Source: Candidatus Pelagibacter sp.
GTDB lineage: Bacteria; Pseudomonadota; Alphaproteobacteria; Pelagibacterales; Pelagibacteraceae
Direction: 5' to 3'
DNA: 8,388 nt
Assembly: GCA_016777545.1 (NCBI GenBank)
Contig: JADHRH010000038.1
Location: 1-8,388, forward strand
Shown: positions 1 through 5,917 of the stretch, in pieces
Layout: the number at the start of each line of letters is the position of its first letter
How positions within the stretch are numbered: position 1 is the first letter of the stretch
Program-made: the position numbers and the translations under genes
The notes under the pieces: generated by a model
The model's database searches: none
What the model saw: the letters and a program-made list of their open reading frames with translations, nothing else
Told to the model about the DNA's origin: nothing

Positions 1-1383
1 AATACTTTTAGAAGATTATTCTCTGAAGGAACATTTAATGCTGCGTTTGTCCCAAGCTATTCCTCTTTATTAAATAATAAAAAAAAATCACAAGCTTTTG
101 CTAATAGTATTTTTAACTTATTAATTTTAGGATTGTTTTTTTTAGTTCTTCTTATTGAAATTTTAATGCCAGTATTTGTCTTTCTAATAGCACCTGGATT
201 TGAGGGCGATCTTAAGAAAATGGAAATAGCCGTAACTCTAACAAGAATTACATTTCCTTTTCTTTTATTTATTAGTTTAGCATCTTTTTTTTCTGCTATT
301 TTAAACTCACATAATAAATTTGCTGTAGCATCAGCTGCACCAATTATTTTAAACATACTTTTAATTAGTGTTTTATTTTTGGGTAAAATTTTAGATGATC
401 AATTGGTGTATTATTTATCTTATGCTGTGACAATCTCAGGTGTTTTGCAGCTTATTTTTTTATATTTTTATGTAAAAAAATATTTTTCACCTATAGTAAA
501 TTTTTCAATCAAGATTGATAAAAAAGTAAAAAATTTCTTTAAAAAATTATTACCAAGTATTTTTTCATCTGGTGTTACTCAAATAAATATTTTAGTTGGA
601 ACAATTATTGCCTCATTTCAAACTAGTGCAGTTTCTTATCTTTATTATGCAGATAGAGTTTATCAAATAAATTTAGCAATTGCTGGAATTGCAATTGGTA
701 CAGTTATTTTGCCCCAATTATCTAAGTATGTTCAAAATCAAAATAAAGATAAAATGAATTTAATTCAAAATAAAGCTTTAGAATTAAGTTTGTTTTTAAG
801 TATCCCTGCTGCAATTGCATTGTTAATTGCTTCAGAAGAAATTATATCGTCATTATTTGGTTATGGATCTTTTGATGAATTAAGTGTTAAAAATTCAGCA
901 AAGGCTCTATTCTATTTTGCTATTGGCTTACCCGCATTTTCATTGATAAAAGTTTTTTCTGCTTTTTTTTTCGCAAGACACAATACAAGATTACCTTTTT
1001 ATATTTCTCTAATCTCAGTTTTATTAAATATATTTATAAGTGTTATTTTTTTTAAGGAAATAGGATTTATTATTTTACCTATAGCAACTACAATATCATC
1101 TTGGTTTAATGCAATTTGTTTATTTGTTTTTTTAAAAAAAGATAATTTGTTTAAATTTAATATAGTTTTCATTGATAGATTTATCAAAATTATAGTAGCC
1201 TCTATTCTAATGGGTATTTTTTTTAATTTTTTGATTAATTTTTTTAATGAACAATTAATGTATTCCGAAAATTTTAAAGCAATATATTTAATCTCAACAG
1301 TAATTGTTGGATTTACATTCTATATTTTTATAGCACTCTTAATCAAAGCTTTTAAAAAAAGTGATATTAATCTAAACTATTAA
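1..1383 (+). CDS. murJ: Lipid II flippase MurJ (MviN), 5' end missing
   Basis: MurJ is an inner-membrane transporter of the MOP superfamily that flips the lipid-linked peptidoglycan precursor lipid II to the periplasmic side. The reading frame is already open at base 1 and runs 460 codons to TAA at 1381-1383. Full-length MurJ is about 500-520 residues, so roughly the first 45-50 are outside the window. The first visible residues, [18 protein letters not shown], match the family signature near the first cytoplasmic loop and carry the conserved arginines and glutamate. Further family-like stretches are [19 protein letters not shown] (about residues 100-118 of the visible part), YYADRVYQ (215-222) and GTVILPQLS (233-241). 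The rest is a series of hydrophobic segments separated by short Lys-rich loops, as expected for a protein with 14 membrane helices. TTG at 133 is in frame but is not the start, because homologous sequence extends upstream of it. trpS follows after 1 nt, so the two are probably cotranscribed. Confidence 0.93.
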   Translation, partial: NTFRRLFSEGTFNAAFVPSYSSLLNNKKKSQAFANSIFNLLILGLFFLVLLIEILMPVFVFLIAPGFEGDLKKMEIAVTLTRITFPFLLFISLASFFSAILNSHNKFAVASAAPIILNILLISVLFLGKILDDQLVYYLSYAVTISGVLQLIFLYFYVKKYFSPIVNFSIKIDKKVKNFFKKLLPSIFSSGVTQINILVGTIIASFQTSAVSYLYYADRVYQINLAIAGIAIGTVILPQLSKYVQNQNKDKMNLIQNKALELSLFLSIPAAIALLIASEEIISSLFGYGSFDELSVKNSAKALFYFAIGLPAFSLIKVFSAFFFARHNTRLPFYISLISVLLNIFISVIFFKEIGFIILPIATTISSWFNAICLFVFLKKDNLFKFNIVFIDRFIKIIVASILMGIFFNFLINFFNEQLMYSENFKAIYLISTVIVGFTFYIFIALLIKAFKKSDINLNY

Positions 1384-1384
1384 C

Positions 1385-2386
1385 ATGAGTAAAAAAATTT
1401 TTTCAGGTGTTCAGCCTACAGGCAATCTTCATTTGGGAAACTATCTTGGCGCTATAAAAAATTTTGTAGAGCTTCAAAATGACAAGGGAAATCATTGCAT
1501 TTTTTGTGTTGTAGATCTTCATGCAATCACAGTTAAGCAAGATCCTAAGGAATTAAAAAATAATATAAGAGAGACAGCTGCTACATTTATTGCAAGCGGT
1601 ATCAATCCAGATAACAATATTATCTTTAACCAATCAATGGTGTCAGCACATTCAGAAGCTGCTTGGATTTTAAGTTGTGTTTCAAGGATTGGCTGGCTTA
1701 ATAGAATGACTCAATTTAAAGAAAAAGCTGGAAAAGATAAAGAAAAAGCTAGTATTGGTCTTTATTCATATCCTGTTTTGATGGCTGCTGATATTTTGCT
1801 TTATGATGCAACACATGTGCCAGTAGGAGACGACCAAAAACAGCACCTAGAACTTTGCAGAGATATTGCGCAAAAATTTAATAATGATTTTAATGCACCT
1901 GAATTCTTAAGGGTGCCAGAGCCATTGATACAAAAACAATTTTCTAGAATAATGAGTTTAAAAGATGGATTAAAAAAAATGAGCAAATCAGATCCTTCAG
2001 ATCTTAGTAGAATTAATCTTACTGACAGTAAAGATGAAATAGTTAATAAGATTAAAAAAGCAAAAACTGACCCATTGCCATTACCAAAAAATATTGATGA
2101 GTTGGTTGAGCGACCTGAAGCAGAAAATTTATTAGGTATTTACTCTAGCTTGAAAAATCAAAGTTTACAAAATTCAATAGATGAATTTTCAGGAAAAAAT
2201 TTTTCTGAATTTAAGATAGAACTATCAGATGTTTTAGTTGAAAAAATTGAACCTATTTCAAAAAAAATAAAAGAATTACTAAATGATGAAAAATATTTAG
2301 ATACAATTCTGTTAGAGGGGTCTAAAAAAGCAGATATAGTTGCATCTAAAAAAATTAAGGAAATAAAAGAATTAGTTGGTTTTTAA
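1385..2386 (+). CDS. trpS: Tryptophan--tRNA ligase (TrpRS)
   Basis: This class I aminoacyl-tRNA synthetase charges tRNA-Trp with tryptophan using ATP in the cytoplasm. Its 333 residues are the usual length for bacterial TrpRS. The ATP-binding HIGH-type signature appears as [13 protein letters not shown] (residues 11-23, HLGN at 16-19). The second signature, KMSKS, is at 198-202. Between them lie the family blocks [20 protein letters not shown] (129-148) and [12 protein letters not shown] (149-160); D136 sits in the MAAD block that lines the tryptophan pocket in characterised enzymes. The ATG at 1385 lies 1 nt after the murJ stop and gives the normal N-terminus ([12 protein letters not shown]), so the start is well supported. 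No Shine-Dalgarno sequence is visible, and translation may depend on coupling to murJ. The murJ-trpS order is common in Alphaproteobacteria. Confidence 0.97.
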   Translation: MSKKIFSGVQPTGNLHLGNYLGAIKNFVELQNDKGNHCIFCVVDLHAITVKQDPKELKNNIRETAATFIASGINPDNNIIFNQSMVSAHSEAAWILSCVSRIGWLNRMTQFKEKAGKDKEKASIGLYSYPVLMAADILLYDATHVPVGDDQKQHLELCRDIAQKFNNDFNAPEFLRVPEPLIQKQFSRIMSLKDGLKKMSKSDPSDLSRINLTDSKDEIVNKIKKAKTDPLPLPKNIDELVERPEAENLLGIYSSLKNQSLQNSIDEFSGKNFSEFKIELSDVLVEKIEPISKKIKELLNDEKYLDTILLEGSKKADIVASKKIKEIKELVGF

Positions 2387-2438
2387 ACAAATATATTAAT
2401 TAGTTTAAATTTCATAATTTATCACTATATATATAATA
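2387..2438 (+). promoter_or_regulatory. AT-rich gap with possible promoter for the nfu gene
   Basis: This 52-nt gap is the longest in the window. It ends in a run of alternating TA that contains two candidate -10 elements, TATATA at 2426-2431 and TATAAT at 2432-2437. TATATA is placed so that transcription would begin at or within a base or two of the ATG at 2439, giving a leaderless or near-leaderless message. TATAAT ends one base before the ATG and would start transcription inside the gene. No good -35 hexamer is seen 16-18 nt upstream, and there is no ribosome binding site. An inverted repeat TTTAAAC (2382-2388) / GTTTAAA (2403-2409) overlaps the trpS stop. It could be a weak end signal, but its stem is nearly all A-T. 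The promoter assignment is inference from spacing and composition only. Confidence 0.35.
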
Positions 2439-2981
2439 ATGTTTATCCAAACCGAAGCTACACCAAATCCAAATTCTTTAAAGTTTCTTCCTGGTAAAAG
2501 GGTATCCAATAATGGATCTTTTGAAGTTACTAAAAAAGAAGAGACTGATAGCGAGTTAGTTCGAAACTTGCTATCTGTTAACGGTGTGACAGCTGTTTTT
2601 TTAGGTGCAGATTTTTTGTCAATTAATAAGAAAGAAGAAATAAGTTGGGATGATATTAAACATATAGCAATTTCTTTGATTAATGATTTCTACTCTACGG
2701 GCAAAGAGTTTGTAGTTGCGAATGAATTATTCGGAGGGGAAAAAGAAAAACATAGTGAAATAGAAAAACAAATTATAAGTATTTTAGAGTCTAAAATTAG
2801 ACCAGCTGTTGCTAAAGATGGTGGAGATATTAAATTTAAAGAATTTAAGGATGGTGTTGTCAAAGTAGAATTACAAGGGAGTTGCTCTGGATGTCCAAGC
2901 TCAACAATGACACTTAAGCAAGGAGTGCAAAATCTTTTGTGCCATTATCTCCCTGAGGTAAAAGAGGTAGTAGCTATATAA
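2439..2981 (+). CDS. nfu: Nfu-type (NifU-like) iron-sulfur cluster scaffold protein
   Basis: This protein probably carries and delivers [4Fe-4S] clusters to target enzymes in the cytoplasm. It has 180 residues and the two-domain layout of alphaproteobacterial Nfu and mitochondrial NFU1. An N-terminal Nfu_N domain (about 1-90) begins with the hallmark MFIQTEATPNPNSLKFLPG. A C-terminal NifU domain (about 107-180) contains RPAVAKDGGDI (121-131) and the cluster-binding motif GSCSGCPSS, with cysteines at 149 and 152 in a CxxC arrangement. The family start makes the ATG at 2439 secure. It differs from E. coli NfuA, whose N-terminal domain is a degenerate A-type fold. The glucosaminidase gene starts 2 nt downstream, so the two are likely cotranscribed although their functions look unrelated. 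MiaB, an enzyme with two Fe-S clusters, is encoded further along and would be a plausible client; that link is inference. Confidence 0.94.
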   Translation: MFIQTEATPNPNSLKFLPGKRVSNNGSFEVTKKEETDSELVRNLLSVNGVTAVFLGADFLSINKKEEISWDDIKHIAISLINDFYSTGKEFVVANELFGGEKEKHSEIEKQIISILESKIRPAVAKDGGDIKFKEFKDGVVKVELQGSCSGCPSSTMTLKQGVQNLLCHYLPEVKEVVAI

Positions 2982-2983
2982 TT

Positions 2984-4105
2984 ATGAGAAATAAGGAATT
3001 TTCACTGTTAGAGATAAAAAGATTTTTAAAAAAAAGGGGACTTATAATAAAAAAGAATATCTACAAAAAAAAATCTATTACCTTAAATACCCTATCAAAA
3101 ACTTTTTTATCTAGTTTAATTATAATCTCTTTTTTCTATGTTTTGCCACTTGCCATTGATCTTACAAATAAAAAAATATTATTTTCTAAAAACTATGAGA
3201 ACAGTTCCAAAAATAATTTAAATAAACTACTAGAAAACCAAGATCCAAAACTAGATGATGGCTTAGATAAAAAATCTTTATTTGAAGACATTTTCACATT
3301 TGATCAACAGCCAAGAGATAAAGATAGTGTGAGATTAAGTGCATCTACAATTGAAGAGTTATTTAAATCAACAAATTATAATTTAGAAGATGTAAGAAAA
3401 AATAAATTAGTAAAACCGATTTCTTTAACATTATTACCGGCAGAGATTACTAAAATAGAAAATGCTAAAAAAAGAAAAGAGTTATTTATCCAAATTATTT
3501 TACCATTAGTCATTGAAGAAAATAATAATATTAAATCTGACCGTAATAAACTTTTTACCATTCTAAATAAAAGTAAAAATACTAAAGCAGAACAAAATTG
3601 GCTGAACTCAAAATTTAAACAATATGGAGTTGTTAATAAAGATTTATCAACACTTAAAATAAGAATGGACGAAGTACCAGTTTCAATGGCAATCGCTCAA
3701 GCCGCAAAAGAAACTGGGTGGGGAACATCTAGATTTGCACAAGAAGGAAATGCATTATTTGGTCAGTGGACGTGGTCTGGTGATGGAATAAAACCCTCTG
3801 ATGCTGATAATGATAGCACACACAAAGTTATGAGATTTAACGTGTTACAGGCATCAGTTAAAGCTTATCAAAGAAATTTAAATACCCATTCATCTTATAG
3901 AGATTTTAGAAGTGCTAGAGCAGAACTAAGAGATAATGGTAAGGAGCTAGATAGTATTATTCTTTCAGAACATCTTGATGAATATGCAGAGACTGGAAAA
4001 GAGTATGTAAAAATTTTACAACAAATTATTAGACAAAATAAATTAACAGATTTTGATGATGCAAAGTTAATGCCATCAAGTATTGAACTTAATAGTTTAA
4101 TTTAA
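2984..4105 (+). CDS. Membrane-anchored Bax/FlgJ-like glucosaminidase
   Basis: This is probably an endo-beta-N-acetylglucosaminidase that cuts peptidoglycan glycan strands in the periplasm. Of its 373 residues, about 1-36 are basic and likely cytoplasmic. Residues 39-60 (core FLSSLIIISFFYVLPLAIDL) form one membrane helix or uncleaved signal anchor. Residues 61-220 are charged and Asn/Lys-rich, with no domain I can name. The catalytic region resembles E. coli Bax and the glucosaminidase domain of FlgJ: VPVSMAIAQAAKETGWGTSR (231-250) followed by FAQEGNALFGQWTW (251-264). E243 aligns with the catalytic glutamate of the family. A conserved end motif, YAETGKEYVKILQQIIRQNK, lies at 334-353. The ATG is 2 nt after the nfu stop; a GAGG lies about 17 nt upstream, too far to be an ideal ribosome binding site. 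The gene ends tail-to-tail with the minus-strand deacetylase. A hydrolytic role is well supported by family; the exact bond and the in vivo role are inferred. Confidence 0.85.
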   Translation: MRNKEFSLLEIKRFLKKRGLIIKKNIYKKKSITLNTLSKTFLSSLIIISFFYVLPLAIDLTNKKILFSKNYENSSKNNLNKLLENQDPKLDDGLDKKSLFEDIFTFDQQPRDKDSVRLSASTIEELFKSTNYNLEDVRKNKLVKPISLTLLPAEITKIENAKKRKELFIQIILPLVIEENNNIKSDRNKLFTILNKSKNTKAEQNWLNSKFKQYGVVNKDLSTLKIRMDEVPVSMAIAQAAKETGWGTSRFAQEGNALFGQWTWSGDGIKPSDADNDSTHKVMRFNVLQASVKAYQRNLNTHSSYRDFRSARAELRDNGKELDSIILSEHLDEYAETGKEYVKILQQIIRQNKLTDFDDAKLMPSSIELNSLI

Positions 4106-5160
4106 TTTTGTTCAACTGAAAATTGAACTCCAAACCATCGCCATAATCCATCATCATTAAGAGAACAATTAATTCTTCCCCTTCTAAATAAAAATTTTTC
4201 CCTAAAATTTATTCGTAATTTATTTTCATTAAAATCTATATTGGACTGCTTCCATTCATTACCTTCATCAGAAAAACAATTAATATTATTTATATTTTTT
4301 TGTTCATCGAAAAATTCTACATAAAATTCAGGAGGATTATTATCTGTTACGTATTTATCTTCAGGATATAAATTTTTATATTGAAGTGGATAAAGATTTA
4401 CTAAAAATTTAAATCGATCTAAATCACCATATTTTTCATTAATAGGAAATCGTGGAAGTTCAAAGGGGTCTTTATTGTAATCAATCACCCCTGAATGCTG
4501 TCCAAAAGCATATTTAAAATTTTTAGAAATATATTCTTTAATTTCTAGACTATATTCACCGAAGGGATAAGAAAAGAAAATAGGATTATATCCTAAATTT
4601 TTATTAAATATGGAAGTAGAAGAATTAATATCTTTCATAAAATCTTCTTTGTTAAAATCTACTAAGTAATCATGAGAATGGGCATGATTTCCAATATAGA
4701 CAAAAGGCTCTTGTTCTAATTCTTTTATTTGTTCCCAAGTCATATAACCATATTTTCCAATCGATTGAGTTGATACAAATAATATGAATGGGATTTTTTC
4801 TTGCTTTAAATAAGGCCAAGCAACTTTGTAAAAAGAAGTGAAAGCATCATCAATGGTTAAAAGAATTTTTTTCTCTTTTTTAATTGTTGAAAAGTTATTT
4901 TCTAAATTTTTGGGATCATAGAATTTAAGGTTTGATTGTCTAATTATTGAAATATGCTCCTTAAATATATCCATTTGAATATTTGTAGATGGATATTTAT
5001 TTTCATCAAATCGGTGATACATAAGAGAAAGTATACCCATGTCAGGAGAATAATATTTGATATTATTTTCATCTGCTTTACAACTAAACATTAATAACAT
5101 TGTTATAATGAATAATTTGATTGTAGATGCTGCTAGAGATAAAATTTTTTTAACACTCAT
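4102..5160 (-). CDS. NodB-type polysaccharide deacetylase, PgaB-like, exported
   Basis: This predicted metal-dependent deacetylase removes acetyl groups from an N-acetylated sugar polymer, probably outside the inner membrane. It has 352 residues. The N-terminus is signal-like: K4 K5, then a hydrophobic stretch (16-25) ending MLLMFSC, with C27 a possible but imperfect lipobox cysteine. MGILSLMYHRFDE (41-53) is the opening typical of PgaB/IcaB-like enzymes. NodB motif 1 is LTIDDA (101-106; D104 and D105), with Ala where Gly is usual. Motif 2 is GNHAHSHDYL (157-166; likely metal ligands H159 and H163). Motif 3 is FSYPFGEYS (196-204), with Ser in place of the usual Arg, as in PgaB-like sequences. 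H222 may belong to the last motif. Residues from about 271 form an unrecognised C-terminal part with C295 and C332. The start at 5160 keeps the export signal; the next ATG, at 5100, would remove most of it. It is the only minus-strand gene here. The substrate is unknown. Confidence 0.87.
   Translation of the reverse strand: MSVKKILSLAASTIKLFIITMLLMFSCKADENNIKYYSPDMGILSLMYHRFDENKYPSTNIQMDIFKEHISIIRQSNLKFYDPKNLENNFSTIKKEKKILLTIDDAFTSFYKVAWPYLKQEKIPFILFVSTQSIGKYGYMTWEQIKELEQEPFVYIGNHAHSHDYLVDFNKEDFMKDINSSTSIFNKNLGYNPIFFSYPFGEYSLEIKEYISKNFKYAFGQHSGVIDYNKDPFELPRFPINEKYGDLDRFKFLVNLYPLQYKNLYPEDKYVTDNNPPEFYVEFFDEQKNINNINCFSDEGNEWKQSNIDFNENKLRINFREKFLFRRGRINCSLNDDGLWRWFGVQFSVEQN
4110..4128. repeat. 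Short hairpin at the convergent gene ends, possible weak terminator
   Basis: GTTCAA at 4110-4115 is the exact inverse complement of TTGAAC at 4123-4128, with a 7-nt loop. It lies within the last codons of the deacetylase and just past the stop of the glucosaminidase, where two convergent transcripts meet. Neither strand has a clear run of T after the stem, so classical intrinsic termination is doubtful. It may be chance in AT-rich DNA. Confidence 0.2.
5101..5109 (+). promoter_or_regulatory. Extended -10 sequence overlapping the tsaB start codon
   Basis: The bases TGTTATAAT form a perfect extended -10 element (TGnTATAAT), and the last two bases of TATAAT are the first two of the tsaB ATG at 5108. 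If used, transcription would start near 5116, inside tsaB, so it could not serve the ATG at 5108. A TTTACA at 5077-5082 resembles a -35, but the 21-nt spacing is too long. It may be coincidental, or may serve a downstream message beginning within tsaB. No other promoter for the tsaB-fur-miaB-phoH-ybeY cluster stands out. Confidence 0.25.
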
Positions 5161-5494
5161 GGTTAGTAAAAATATTTATACTTGCAGTCATGAAAATAGT
5201 AAAATTAATTTTGAAAAATTAATGATTTTAATTAATGAATTTTTGAATAATAACAAAATCTCTCTAGATAAAGTAAGCACAATATACGTAAATAGAGGTC
5301 CAGGAAGTTTTGCAGGTATTAGAAACTCATTAGCAACAATTAAAGCTTTGCATTTAACTAAAAAAATTAACTATTATTGTTTTAGTTTTGAGGATTTTAA
5401 GGTTAAAGATGAAATTAGATATGAAGATGTCCCCAGTTTATGCGAACAATTTCAAATTAAAAAGAATTTGATTAATCCTATTTATTTAAGTTAA
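5108..5494 (+). CDS. tsaB: tRNA t6A biosynthesis protein TsaB (YeaZ), unusually short
   Basis: TsaB is a partner of TsaD and TsaE in making N6-threonylcarbamoyladenosine at position 37 of ANN-decoding tRNAs. The start NLIVDAARDKIFLTLM (3-18) matches the first strands of the ASKHA fold (ILAIDTAT..). VNRGPGSFAGIRNSLATIKA (61-80) is the family signature, normally GRGPGSFTGLR. The last residues, NPIYLS (123-128), resemble the closing P-x-Y-L-R motif. From ATG 5108 it has only 128 residues, whereas E. coli TsaB has 231, so about 80-100 residues after the signature appear to be absent while both ends remain. The frame is open up to 5057, but ATG 5108 gives the family N-terminus. The first 53 bp overlap the minus-strand deacetylase start. 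fur follows after 8 nt; rimI, often found here, is missing. The reading frame is intact and the key loop is kept, so I treat it as a gene rather than a pseudogene. Confidence 0.83.
   Translation: MNNLIVDAARDKIFLTLMVSKNIYTCSHENSKINFEKLMILINEFLNNNKISLDKVSTIYVNRGPGSFAGIRNSLATIKALHLTKKINYYCFSFEDFKVKDEIRYEDVPSLCEQFQIKKNLINPIYLS
5175..5203 (-). promoter_or_regulatory. Candidate promoter of the deacetylase gene, inside tsaB
   Basis: Read on the minus strand, TTTACT (5203-5198; 4 of 6 match to TTGACA) and TATAAA (5180-5175; 5 of 6 match to TATAAT) are separated by 17 nt. Transcription would start near 5168, about 8 nt before the ATG at 5160, giving a very short leader. This spacing supports 5160 rather than 5100 as the start. 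The site lies within the coding region of tsaB. In AT-rich DNA such matches arise easily, so this is a candidate only. Confidence 0.35.
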
Positions 5495-5502
5495 AATTAA
5501 TA

Positions 5503-5913
5503 ATGTCACAAAATATTGAGCAAAAATGCTTAGCAAAAGGTGTTAAGTTAACAGATCAAAGAAAGATAATTGCAAAAGTGATGTCAGAGGCAAAAGATCA
5601 CCCTGATGTAGATGAGCTATATAATAGGGTTATGAAAATCGATGCAAAAATTAGTATTGCCACAGTTTATAGAACTGTAAAACTTTTTGAAGAGTCAGGA
5701 ATATTAGCCAAACATGAGTTTAAGGGAGGAAAGGCAAGATACGAGGAATTAAATGAGGGACATCATGATCACTTAATTGATGTTAAATCTGGAGAGATTA
5801 TAGAATTTGTGGACGAAGAAATTGAAAAACTACAAGAAAAAATTGCAGCCAAATATGGATATAAACTTGTGGATCATAAATTAGAATTATATGGGGTTAA
5901 AAAAAAATCCTAG
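5503..5913 (+). CDS. fur: Fur-family metal-responsive transcriptional regulator (Fur/Mur)
   Basis: This is a dimeric DNA-binding repressor that responds to Fe(II) or Mn(II). Its 136 residues match the family length. The N-terminal winged helix covers about 1-82, with recognition-helix sequence ISIATVYRTVKLFEESGIL (50-68). The metal-binding dimerisation domain follows, with GHHDHLIDVKSGEIIEF (86-102). Residues at the positions used as ligands in characterised Fur proteins are present: H33, E81, H87, H88, D89, H90, E101, E108 and H125. The structural zinc cysteines at 93 and 96 of E. coli Fur are replaced by Asp and Ser, and C9 is the only cysteine. This is usual in alphaproteobacterial Fur/Mur, which often senses manganese. 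Sequence alone does not settle iron against manganese. The gene lies 8 nt after tsaB and 4 nt before miaB. I see no convincing Fur box immediately upstream. Confidence 0.92.
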   Translation: MSQNIEQKCLAKGVKLTDQRKIIAKVMSEAKDHPDVDELYNRVMKIDAKISIATVYRTVKLFEESGILAKHEFKGGKARYEELNEGHHDHLIDVKSGEIIEFVDEEIEKLQEKIAAKYGYKLVDHKLELYGVKKKS

Positions 5914-5917
5914 TTAA

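Noticed and set aside
57..356. Minus-strand frame opposite murJ, and similar frames opposite trpS, the glucosaminidase, miaB and phoH
   Set aside because: They lie wholly opposite strongly supported genes and have no recognisable motifs, so they are shadow frames.
133..1383. A separate gene starting at TTG 133
   Set aside because: The frame is open from base 1, and residues upstream of 133 match the MurJ signature [16 protein letters not shown], so this is the 3' part of a longer gene cut by the window edge.
2382..2409. Inverted repeat TTTAAAC/GTTTAAA as terminator of trpS
   Set aside because: The stem is seven pairs, only one of them G-C, with a 14-nt loop and no clean T run. It is too weak to call in DNA this AT-rich.
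4102..5100. Deacetylase starting at the internal ATG at 5100
   Set aside because: This start would avoid the tsaB overlap but would leave only a short hydrophobic stub (MLLMFSC) as export signal. A candidate promoter also sits just upstream of 5160. It remains possible.
5057..5107. A longer tsaB start at 5057
   Set aside because: The extra 17 residues lack family resemblance and would deepen the overlap with the deacetylase. The ATG at 5108 gives the expected N-terminus of TsaB.
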